A stretch of DNA of 5,591 nucleotides from Bacillota bacterium (GTDB lineage Bacteria > Bacillota > Clostridia > Christensenellales > CAG-138). Of this stretch, positions 1 through 5,532 are shown piece by piece (positions within the stretch are counted from its first letter, which is position 1; each line of letters begins with the position of its first letter). The stretch covers positions 1 through 5,591 of the forward strand of contig JAEZLG010000009.1 in assembly GCA_023435855.1 (NCBI GenBank), in the 5' to 3' direction. A model generated the notes under the pieces. The model saw nothing but the letters and a program-made list of their open reading frames with translations, was not told where the DNA came from and made no database searches. The translations under genes and the position numbers were made by a program.

Positions 1-296
1 GTATCAATCCGAGCAACGACGGTAAAATTATCCGCCTCGTGTTCCCCGAGCTTACCGAGGAGCGCCGCAAGGATCTCGTAAAGACCGTGCGCAAAAAGGG
101 TGAAGAATCCAAGGTTGCCATCCGCTCTATTCGCCGCGACGCTATGGAAGCGGTGAAAAAGCAGAAAAAGGATGGGGAAATCACCGAAGACGACCAGAAA
201 AAACTAGAGGATCAGATGCAAAAGCTCACCGACGGCATGATCAAGGATATCGATACGATTACGGCCGATAAGGAAAAGGAGATCATGGAAGTTTGA
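1..296 (+). CDS. frr: Ribosome recycling factor, C-terminal part (5' end outside window)
   Basis: Ribosome recycling factor works in the cytoplasm with EF-G to split the post-termination ribosome and release mRNA and tRNA. The reading frame is open from the first base (first whole codon at position 3) to TGA at 294-296, giving 97 residues. A full-length family member has about 185, so roughly the N-terminal half lies upstream. Visible family hallmarks are the stretch after the hinge domain (INPSNDGKIIRLVFPELTEE), the helix RRKDLVKTVRKKGEESKVAIRS followed by IRRDA, and the C-terminal helix with LTDGMIKDID and ADKEKEIMEV. These belong to the three-helix-bundle domain I that contacts the ribosome. 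The GTG at 39 is an internal valine, not a start. The stop codon overlaps the TTG start of the next small ORF, so the two are probably translationally coupled. Confidence 0.97.
   Translation, partial: INPSNDGKIIRLVFPELTEERRKDLVKTVRKKGEESKVAIRSIRRDAMEAVKKQKKDGEITEDDQKKLEDQMQKLTDGMIKDIDTITADKEKEIMEV
275..281 (+). promoter_or_regulatory. Shine-Dalgarno for the small ORF, inside the end of frr
   Basis: AAAGGAG lies 11 bases before the TTG at 293 and within the last codons of frr. It supports the unusual TTG as a genuine initiation codon, and its position within frr fits coupled translation. A second in-frame TTG at 305 is possible but would be 23 bases from this site. Confidence 0.55.
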
Positions 297-496
297 GTTC
301 CGTTTTGGGGCTTCCTGTTGAGGAGGCTGTCCGTATTCTTAACGCGGAAGGCTGTGCTGTGCGGCTTGTCGAAACGCGAAGCCGCAAGGGTGTAAACGGC
401 AACGAAACGCGCGTGGTGCGCGAAAGGGTATTAGATAGCGGCGAGACAGAACTCATATATTCGGTTTTCAAAACCGATCATACTTACGGGGGATGA
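293..496 (+). CDS. Small PASTA-like domain protein between frr and uppS
   Basis: This 67-residue ORF starts with TTG overlapping the frr stop (TTGA) and has a good Shine-Dalgarno 11 bases upstream. The sequence reads like one PASTA-type domain: GLPVEEAVRILNAEGCAVRL matches the usual turn, then helix, then strand (G-hP-xxEA-xxxL-xxxG). A polar loop with basic residues follows, then the paired strands RVVRERVLDSG and ETELIYSVFKT. There is no signal peptide, membrane segment or kinase domain, so a cytoplasmic single-domain protein is expected. PASTA domains in larger proteins bind peptidoglycan fragments, but nothing here shows that function, so the role is unknown. From memory, short proteins of this kind occur beside frr in other Clostridia; this needs a search. 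The stop codon overlaps the start of a terminator-like hairpin. The fold assignment is an inference from pattern, not from alignment. Confidence 0.7.
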   Translation: MSSVLGLPVEEAVRILNAEGCAVRLVETRSRKGVNGNETRVVRERVLDSGETELIYSVFKTDHTYGG

Positions 497-525
497 CGGG
501 GTTTTCCCGCCGTCCTCTTTTGTTT
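495..525 (+). terminator. Terminator-like hairpin between the small ORF and uppS
   Basis: GACGGGG (495-501) pairs with CCGCCGTC (507-514) through seven base pairs with one bulged G at 509, around a TTTTC loop. A T-rich tail (CTCTTTTGTTT, 515-525) follows. The hairpin begins in the last bases of the small ORF's stop codon. It could end a fraction of the transcripts from frr or act as an attenuator before uppS. The tail is interrupted by C and G, so strength is uncertain. No convincing promoter is visible between it and uppS. Confidence 0.45.
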
Positions 526-541
526 CAGGATGTGAACAAAG

Positions 542-1285
542 ATGATTTATACGGAGAAGGAGCTTGCAGCGCTCGGGCTTAACGAGTATCTCCCGAAGCA
601 TGTCGGCATCATCATGGATGGCAACGGCAGATGGGCGAAGCAGCGTATGCTGCCGAGAAGTTTAGGCCACCGCGCGGCGATGAATAAGCTTAGGAGTACA
701 ATCAGGCTTTCTTCGGATTTATCCATTGAAGCGCTTTCGCTCTATGCGTTTTCCACGGAAAACTGGTCCCGCCCCGAAGGCGAAGTAAACGCGCTTTTTG
801 ACCTACTGGTAGAATACTTTACGCGCGAAATCGACGAGCTTTATCAAAACGGCGTTTGTGTTCGCATATTGGGCGATGCTGCAGCGTTCCCCGAATCTGT
901 CCGGCAGGCCATACAGAACGCTACGGAGAAAACACGCGAACTGACAGGGCTAAAGCTCAATATAGCGCTCAATTACGGGAGCCGCGCCGAGCTTGTGCAC
1001 GCAACAAAAAGCTTGTGCGAGCAGGTTTTACGAGGTGAGCGCAAGGTGGAGGAGATCGATGAGGAAGCGCTGTTTCAATCCCTATATACCGCAGGGCTAC
1101 CGCAGCTCGACTTGTTAATCAGAACGGGCGGCGAAAAACGGTTGAGCAACTTTATGCTTTTACAAGCGGCTTATGCTGAGCTCTATTTTACGGAAGTTTA
1201 CTGGCCGGATTTTTCCGAGAAAAAATACATCGAGGCCTTGAAGGAGTTCCAGCGGCGCGACAGACGCTTCGGGGCCGTCAAGTGA
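542..1285 (+). CDS. uppS: Isoprenyl transferase (undecaprenyl diphosphate synthase)
   Basis: This enzyme is a cis-prenyltransferase that adds eight isopentenyl units to farnesyl diphosphate to make C55 undecaprenyl diphosphate, the lipid carrier for peptidoglycan and other wall polymers. The 247-residue length is normal. HVGIIMDGNGRWAKQR (20-35) carries the diphosphate-binding Asp26. It is followed by the LGH motif (GHRAAMNKLR, where many homologues have Gly for the second Ala) and by LYAFSTENWSRP. The C-terminal RTGGEKRLSNF (194-204) supplies Arg194, Arg200 and Ser202, and Glu213 sits in AAYAELYF. These positions agree with the Escherichia coli numbering as I recall it. WPDF near the end is also typical. 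The start is ATG 542, with AGGA at 527-530 as a plausible but weak ribosome site. cdsA follows with almost no gap. Confidence 0.97.
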   Translation: MIYTEKELAALGLNEYLPKHVGIIMDGNGRWAKQRMLPRSLGHRAAMNKLRSTIRLSSDLSIEALSLYAFSTENWSRPEGEVNALFDLLVEYFTREIDELYQNGVCVRILGDAAAFPESVRQAIQNATEKTRELTGLKLNIALNYGSRAELVHATKSLCEQVLRGERKVEEIDEEALFQSLYTAGLPQLDLLIRTGGEKRLSNFMLLQAAYAELYFTEVYWPDFSEKKYIEALKEFQRRDRRFGAVK

Positions 1286-1295
1286 AGTGAAAAGT

Positions 1296-2111
1296 ATGGG
1301 GAAAAAGATCGTTGTGGGGATGCTTCTCGCGTGTGTGTTTTTCGCAGTGCTGTATTTTGGAGGTGCGGCGCAGGGCATAGCGTTTACGCTCATCACAGTA
1401 TTGAGCTTTTACGAGATGGGGAGTTTGTTCCGTACCAAGGGCAAAAGCGTTTTTTTGTGGAGCGCTTACGCGTTTGCAGCGCTTTATTACGCGGCTCGAG
1501 TCTATTTTGGCATGCGAGGCATCATAACGCTGTTTCTGCTCGCGGTGTTTGCCATTTTTGCCGAGCGCATATTCAACAAAAAACGGAACACAGAGGACAC
1601 ACTTTTTTCACTTGCGGTTTTCATGTATCCGCTATTGCTTTATGCTATACTGGTAGAAAATGTGGCAAATCCCAACTACGCGTTTTCCCGGACGGCCATG
1701 TTTTTAATATTCGCCGGCCCGCTTTTCGGGGATACATTTGCCTATTTCTTTGGCACGTTTTTCGGCAAAAAGAAGCTCTGCCCGCATCTTAGCCCCAATA
1801 AGACTGTGGCGGGTAGCATAGGCGGGCTCGTGGGAGGCGTTTTGGGAGGGCTTGCAGCCTACTATATGCAACTGCTTTTTCAAGGAGATTTCCCGCTGCA
1901 GCATATGCTTTTTCTCGGTTTATTGATGGGCGCTGCGGGGCAGATAGGAGACTTATTTGCGTCTTCCATTAAGCGCTGGGCGCAGGTAAAGGATTTCGGG
2001 AAAATATTCCCGGGCCATGGCGGTACTCTTGATAGGCTCGACAGCGTTTTGATGTGCGCTCCCATAGCGTACATATATTTTACATGGATATGCGGCATAC
2101 AGACATGGTAA
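1296..2111 (+). CDS. cdsA: Phosphatidate cytidylyltransferase (CDP-diglyceride synthase)
   Basis: This integral membrane enzyme makes CDP-diacylglycerol from CTP and phosphatidic acid, the branch point for bacterial phospholipids. The protein is about 271 residues, as usual, with multiple hydrophobic segments from the N-terminus (VVGMLLACVFFAVLYFGG) to the C-terminus (VLMCAPIAYIYFTWICG). Conserved blocks are GDTFAYFFG (about 145-153), SPNKTVAGSIGG (about 166-177) and the family signature SSIKRWAQVKDFGKIFPGHGG (about 223-243) followed by TLDRLDS. In that signature Thr replaces the usual hydrophobic residue after HGG; the catalytic Asp, Lys and His residues are kept. I chose ATG 1296 because MGKKIVVG resembles other CdsA N-termini. 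GTG 1287, one base after the uppS stop, is a real alternative adding three residues. Neither has a clear Shine-Dalgarno, so coupling to uppS is likely. The 3' end overlaps dxr by seven bases. Confidence 0.95.
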   Translation: MGKKIVVGMLLACVFFAVLYFGGAAQGIAFTLITVLSFYEMGSLFRTKGKSVFLWSAYAFAALYYAARVYFGMRGIITLFLLAVFAIFAERIFNKKRNTEDTLFSLAVFMYPLLLYAILVENVANPNYAFSRTAMFLIFAGPLFGDTFAYFFGTFFGKKKLCPHLSPNKTVAGSIGGLVGGVLGGLAAYYMQLLFQGDFPLQHMLFLGLLMGAAGQIGDLFASSIKRWAQVKDFGKIFPGHGGTLDRLDSVLMCAPIAYIYFTWICGIQTW

Positions 2112-3247
2112 AACGCGTAAGCATACTGGGCAGCACAGGCTCTATCGGCACGCAAACGCTCGACGTATTGCGAGCGCACAGCGAGTTTCAAGCTGTGGCA
2201 ATCTGTGCTAACAATAACGTTTCTAGCGTAATCATGCAGGTGCATGAATTTTTGCCTTCCCTCGTTGGCATGAGCGACGAAAACGCCGCGCGGGAGTTAA
2301 AGGCACAGCTGCCTTCAGGCGTAAAGCTCGTTTCAGGCCCTAATGCGGCTCAAATTTGCGCCGCATATGAAGATGCCGATATTGTCGTCAACGGCATATC
2401 GGGCTTTTCCGGAACAAAGCCGTTGTTTGCGGCACTCGAGGCGGGGAAAACCGTTGCGCTCGCTAACAAGGAAAGCGTTGTATGCGCTAAAGCGGCTTTT
2501 AAAGAGGTATTAAAGCGCGGCAGTGGGAAAATACTGCCCGTGGACAGCGAGCAATCCGCATTGTTTCAATGTTTGAAAGTCGGGAAAAAGCGCGAGGTGA
2601 AGCGCCTCGTTTTAACCGCTTCGGGCGGCCCGTTCCGCGGCTTTACCAAAGAAATGCTCAAAAATGTTACACCGGAGCAGGCCGCAAAGCATCCCACCTG
2701 GAATATGGGCGCAAAAATTACCGTGGACAGCGCAACTTTGTTTAACAAGGGCCTTGAGGTTATGGAGGCAAGCTGCCTTTTTGACATAGCGCCCGAGAAG
2801 ATATCGGTACTCGTGCATCCCGAATCGGTTATTCACTCCATGGTGGAGTTTTGTGACGGCACAAACATCGCACAGCTGAGTAAGCCCGATATGCGGCTTG
2901 CCATCTTGTATGCGCTGTCCTACCCCAATCGCGCTAAAACAGGCTACGGCGAACTGCGTTTAGAAGAAATCGGTGCGTTGCATTTTGAGCTTCCGGATGT
3001 AGCTGCGTTTCCCGCCATACCGCTCGCATATGAAGCGCTAAAAGAGGGCAATGTTTTACCGGTAGCGTATAATGCCGCAAACGAGGTTGCGGTATCGCAT
3101 TTTGTGCGCGGTGAGCTTGGGTTTTTAAACATAGCGGAGCTCGTCGAAAAAACCATGGCACGTATGCCTCGGGCAAAGGTCGTTTCGCTGGATGACGTGT
3201 TTTTGGCGGATCAAGAAGCAAGAAGAATTGCGGAGGATTTGGTGTAA
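2105..3247 (+). CDS. dxr: 1-deoxy-D-xylulose 5-phosphate reductoisomerase
   Basis: Dxr carries out the second step of the MEP isoprenoid pathway, the NADPH-dependent conversion of DXP to 2-C-methyl-D-erythritol 4-phosphate; it is the target of fosmidomycin. The protein is 380 residues from ATG 2105, a normal length. The N-terminal Rossmann motif is VSILGSTGSIGTQTLDVLR (5-23). ALANKES lies near 118-124. The metal ligands are Asp147 and Glu149 in PVDSEQSALFQ and Glu218 in FNKGLEVMEA. SGGPFRGF and HPTWNMGAKITVDSATL form the substrate-loop and active-site region. The frame is open further upstream to GTG 2054, but those 17 codons lie in the cdsA 3' end and are not family-like. ATG 2105 overlaps the cdsA stop (ATGGTAA) and has no obvious Shine-Dalgarno, which suggests coupled initiation. 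ATG 2084 and 2090 are weaker alternatives. Confidence 0.97.
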   Translation: MVKRVSILGSTGSIGTQTLDVLRAHSEFQAVAICANNNVSSVIMQVHEFLPSLVGMSDENAARELKAQLPSGVKLVSGPNAAQICAAYEDADIVVNGISGFSGTKPLFAALEAGKTVALANKESVVCAKAAFKEVLKRGSGKILPVDSEQSALFQCLKVGKKREVKRLVLTASGGPFRGFTKEMLKNVTPEQAAKHPTWNMGAKITVDSATLFNKGLEVMEASCLFDIAPEKISVLVHPESVIHSMVEFCDGTNIAQLSKPDMRLAILYALSYPNRAKTGYGELRLEEIGALHFELPDVAAFPAIPLAYEALKEGNVLPVAYNAANEVAVSHFVRGELGFLNIAELVEKTMARMPRAKVVSLDDVFLADQEARRIAEDLV

Positions 3248-3265
3248 TGACACCGCAATTGCGGT
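3226..3265 (+). repeat. Nested inverted repeats around the dxr stop codon
   Basis: GGTGT (3241-3245) and ACACC (3250-3254) can pair around the dxr stop codon with an AATG loop. AATTGC (3226-3231) and GCAATT (3255-3260) could extend the stem across a nine-base bulge. The right arm also forms a perfect 14-bp palindrome by itself, ACCGCAATTGCGGT (3252-3265). These pairings are mutually exclusive. No T-tract follows, so this is not a standard terminator. Function is unknown, and chance is possible for the short stems. Confidence 0.35.
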
Positions 3266-3271
3266 TCCATC

Positions 3272-3292
3272 CGGGCGGAACATATCCGCCCG
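3272..3292 (+). repeat. GC-rich palindromic repeat, diverged copy upstream of rseP
   Basis: CGGGCGGA (3272-3279) and TCCGCCCG (3285-3292) form a perfect 8-bp stem with an ACATA loop. The arms match the two palindromes after ispG, including the exact ten bases ATCCGCCCGC shared with the first of them. This points to a small dispersed palindromic repeat family. It lacks a following T-run, so it is unlikely to be an intrinsic terminator, although as RNA it would be a stable hairpin just before the rseP ribosome site. Confidence 0.6.
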
Positions 3293-3304
3293 CATACCCC
3301 ATTT

Positions 3305-3312
3305 AAGGAGGT
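3305..3312 (+). promoter_or_regulatory. Strong Shine-Dalgarno of rseP with long spacing
   Basis: AAGGAGGT is a near-perfect anti-16S match, but 12 bases separate it from ATG 3325, longer than the usual 5-9. No ATG, GTG or TTG codon lies nearer in the same frame, so ATG 3325 remains the start. Confidence 0.75.
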
Positions 3313-3324
3313 AATTATCGCTCG

Positions 3325-4365
3325 ATGAGCACTTTTGTTTCTATACTATTGGCGCTTTTGGTACTGAGCTTTTTTGTTGTGATACATGAGCTCGGGCATT
3401 ACGGCGTGGGCAGGCTTCTTCGCTTTGGCATTGTGGAGTTTGCAGTAGGCATGGGCCCCGTCATTTTTAAGGTAAAAAGGAAGGGTATCGATTATTCGCT
3501 TCGGGCGCTTCCCATAGGCGGTATGTGCCGCTTTTACGGGGAGGACGAAGATGTACCTAAGGATGCCGTAAACGGTGTTCCGTTTAATGAGCAAAAGGTT
3601 TGGAAGCGCTTTTTGGTGGTGCTCGCAGGGCCTGTGATGAATATACTGTTCGCGGTTCTTTTTGCAATCATCGCGCTTGTAAGCTATGGCGATTACGCCA
3701 TGCAGATCAAGGAATTTTCCTATGAAAATTCTCCGGCGGAGGTCGCTGGGCTTTTACCAGGGGACATTTTCGTGAATATCGACGGTAAAGAGATTACCTA
3801 TTCCTCGCAGACGACCGATTTTATCGTAGCTGCAAACAGCGAGGAGAGCCCCATAACGGTGCTTCGAAACGGTGAGAGAAAAACATTCATCGTGCGGGAT
3901 TTCTATAGTGAAGCAGACGGGCGCAACATGCTCGGTGTGCAGATTGACTACGCACGCGTACAGTATGGGTTTTTTGAGGCCTGCGGCCGCTCGGTCGGTT
4001 ATGTTTGGTCCATGATTGAAGAAATGGTGAAATTCTTGGGCTCCGTGTTTACGGGTACCGTTCAATCAAGCGATGTGGCGGGGCCTGTAGGTACCATCAA
4101 CATCATAAGCCAGGCGGTGCGTGCGGGGTTTGAAACGGTATTGAGGCTTGCAGTTTTAATAAGCGTCAACCTAGGGTTCATTAACATTTTGCCCTTTCCC
4201 GCGCTTGACGGCGGGAGGCTCGTGTTTATGGTTGTGGAAGTCATCCGCGGCAAGCCCGTTTCCTCACAAAAAGAAGGCGTTGTGCACTTCGTCGGCTTTG
4301 TGCTGCTGATGGCACTCATGGCCTATCTTGTCGTGAAGGATGTCATAGGATTGGTGAACGGATAA
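3325..4365 (+). CDS. rseP: RIP (site-2) metalloprotease, RseP/RasP family
   Basis: This is an intramembrane zinc metalloprotease that cuts transmembrane substrates such as anti-sigma factors and leftover signal peptides. It acts in the cytoplasmic membrane. The 346-residue length fits the single-PDZ Gram-positive type. The first membrane segment (about 5-25) ends in the zinc motif HELGH (His21, Glu22, His25). GMCRFYGEDEDVP and PFNEQKVWKRFLVVLAGPVMN follow, leading into a second membrane helix (about 96-118). A PDZ domain covers about 125-200, with NSPAEVAGLLPGD at 135-147. The third zinc ligand is Asp295 in NILPFPALDGGRL, and a last membrane helix lies near 319-342. I see no anti-sigma partner in the window, so its substrate is unknown. 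It has its own strong ribosome site and a 77-base gap from dxr, but no clear promoter. Confidence 0.96.
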   Translation: MSTFVSILLALLVLSFFVVIHELGHYGVGRLLRFGIVEFAVGMGPVIFKVKRKGIDYSLRALPIGGMCRFYGEDEDVPKDAVNGVPFNEQKVWKRFLVVLAGPVMNILFAVLFAIIALVSYGDYAMQIKEFSYENSPAEVAGLLPGDIFVNIDGKEITYSSQTTDFIVAANSEESPITVLRNGERKTFIVRDFYSEADGRNMLGVQIDYARVQYGFFEACGRSVGYVWSMIEEMVKFLGSVFTGTVQSSDVAGPVGTINIISQAVRAGFETVLRLAVLISVNLGFINILPFPALDGGRLVFMVVEVIRGKPVSSQKEGVVHFVGFVLLMALMAYLVVKDVIGLVNG

Positions 4366-4426
4366 GGTAAGACGTACGTCAAACCGGCAGTCCGAAGGCA
4401 CAGGGATTCGAATCTCCTTACCTTAA
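4363..4426 (+). other. Inverted repeat enclosing a tRNA T-arm-like segment
   Basis: TAAGGTAAG (4363-4371), which begins with the rseP stop codon, is perfectly complementary to CTTACCTTA (4417-4425). The 45 bases between hold a 10-bp palindrome, GACGTACGTC (4371-4380, sharing one base with the arm), and AGGGATTCGAATCTCCT (4402-4418), which resembles a tRNA T-stem and loop (TTCGAAT). Read as a tRNA, the acceptor would be TAAGGTA/TACCTTA with A4426 as discriminator. However, the interior is about ten bases too short, no proper D or anticodon arm forms, the base pair next to the loop is A-C rather than G-C, and no CCA follows. It may be a tRNA relic or mimic, a regulatory RNA structure, or chance. 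Confidence 0.4.
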
Positions 4427-4450
4427 ACACTTTTGGGGAACTGCATCGAT

Positions 4451-4456
4451 AGGGGG
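4451..4456 (+). promoter_or_regulatory. Shine-Dalgarno deciding the ispG start
   Basis: AGGGGG ends nine bases before GTG 4466. It favours that codon over the in-frame TTG 4433, which has no ribosome site and lies beside the upstream inverted repeat. Confidence 0.65.
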
Positions 4457-4465
4457 TACATAAGT

Positions 4466-5524
4466 GTGCTAAGAAAAATCAAGCGCTCCGTTTTGGTGCG
4501 CGGCGTGCAAATCGGCGGGGGCTCAACGGTCACGATCCAATCTATGACCAACACGGATACGGCGGATGTTAACGCCACCGTGGAGCAAATTAAAAGGCTC
4601 GAACGTGCGGGCTGCGAAATCGTTCGCGTTTCGGTCTACAACGAGAACTGCGTCAGCGCTATCCCTTCCATTTTGGAGCGCATAACAATACCGCTTGTGG
4701 CGGACATCCATTTCGATTATAAGCTTGCTATAGGCGCCATGAAAAAGGGCGTTCATAAAATTCGTTTTAACCCCGGTAACATAGGAAACGCCGCTAATGT
4801 GCGCGAGCTTGTTGCCTGTGCTAAGGACTGCCGCGTTCCCGTGCGTGTCGGCGTCAATGCAGGCTCGCTTGAAAAAAGCATGCTCGAGCGCTTCGGCGGC
4901 CCGACAGCCGAGGCACTGGTCGAAAGTGCACTTAAGCATGCTGCCATTTTAGAGCGCGAGGGCTTTTACGACACGGTTCTATCCATAAAAGCTTCCAATG
5001 TGCGTGATACGGTGAATGCCTATCGCATGGCGGATATGCGCTGCGACTACCCGCTGCACTTAGGAGTTACGGAGGCGGGATTGGGTGCTTCTGCCTTGGT
5101 GAAAAGTTCCATAGGCATAGGCTCGCTTCTATTGGAGGGCATAGGCGATACGCTGCGCGTTTCCCTTACGGGCGACCCTGCACTTGAGGTAAAGGCCGCT
5201 CAGCTTATATTAGGTTCGGTAGGGCTTCGTAAAGAAGGTATTGAGATTATAAGCTGCCCCACCTGCGGAAGGTGCAATGTCGATCTTGAAGCGATTGCGA
5301 AACGCGTGGAAACGGAACTCCCGCAGGATAAGGGCTATCTTAAGGTTGCAGTCATGGGATGTGCCGTGAACGGCCCCGGCGAGGCCATAGAGGCCGATGT
5401 CGGCATCGCGTTTGGCGAAAACAACGCCGTTGTGTTCAAACGCGGCGAGCGCGAGTTTGCAGGCCCGTTGCCCGATGTTATAGAACAATTCCTGCAGACA
5501 GCTAAACAAATGCTCGAAGGATAA
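4466..5524 (+). CDS. ispG: 4-hydroxy-3-methylbut-2-enyl diphosphate synthase (GcpE)
   Basis: IspG carries out the penultimate MEP-pathway step, the reductive conversion of MEcPP to HMBPP using a [4Fe-4S] cluster and an electron donor such as flavodoxin or ferredoxin. From GTG 4466 the protein has 352 residues, the short bacterial type without an inserted domain. The N-terminal TIM-barrel domain shows TIQSMTNTDTADV (24-36), LVADIHFDYKLA and IRFNPGNIG (99-107), plus GVNAGSL. The C-terminal cluster domain has CPTCGRCNVDLEAIA, with Cys264 and Cys267, and MGCAVNGPGEA, with Cys299 and Glu306 as the remaining ligands. All are present. The chosen start gives MLRKIKRSVLVRGVQIGG, which matches family N-termini, and has a Shine-Dalgarno nine bases upstream. 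It shares the MEP pathway with dxr two genes upstream. Confidence 0.97.
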   Translation: MLRKIKRSVLVRGVQIGGGSTVTIQSMTNTDTADVNATVEQIKRLERAGCEIVRVSVYNENCVSAIPSILERITIPLVADIHFDYKLAIGAMKKGVHKIRFNPGNIGNAANVRELVACAKDCRVPVRVGVNAGSLEKSMLERFGGPTAEALVESALKHAAILEREGFYDTVLSIKASNVRDTVNAYRMADMRCDYPLHLGVTEAGLGASALVKSSIGIGSLLLEGIGDTLRVSLTGDPALEVKAAQLILGSVGLRKEGIEIISCPTCGRCNVDLEAIAKRVETELPQDKGYLKVAVMGCAVNGPGEAIEADVGIAFGENNAVVFKRGEREFAGPLPDVIEQFLQTAKQMLEG

Positions 5525-5532
5525 CGTTATTG

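Noticed and set aside
39..41. GTG as the start of a short frr-like protein
   Set aside because: The frame is open upstream to the window edge and encodes RRF-like residues before this point, so it is an internal valine.
497..541. A promoter directly upstream of uppS
   Set aside because: No spaced -35/-10 pair is visible in the short gap; the T-rich stretch is better explained as the tail of the hairpin.
1331..1792. A 153-codon open frame inside cdsA
   Set aside because: It lies in another frame of a well-conserved membrane protein gene and is Cys/His/Arg-rich without any recognisable domain; it is a shadow.
2054..2104. Upstream extension of dxr to GTG 2054
   Set aside because: The added residues lie in the cdsA coding end, show no family similarity and would give an unusually long N-terminus before the nucleotide-binding motif.
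2934..3302. Minus-strand open frame of 122 codons opposite dxr
   Set aside because: It is antisense to conserved dxr, has an odd Pro/Arg/His-rich composition, and no ribosome site or domain.
4363..4426. A functional tRNA gene
   Set aside because: It is only about 64 bases, with no D or anticodon arm, a mismatch at the pair next to the T-loop and no CCA end. It is kept only as a tRNA-like element.
4433..4465. TTG 4433 as the ispG start
   Set aside because: It lacks a ribosome site and adds 11 residues not typical of the family, while GTG 4466 has AGGGGG at good spacing and a family-like N-terminus.
4523..4939. Minus-strand open frame of 138 codons opposite ispG
   Set aside because: It is opposite conserved ispG codons and has no recognisable motif; it is explained by GC-rich third positions of the real gene.
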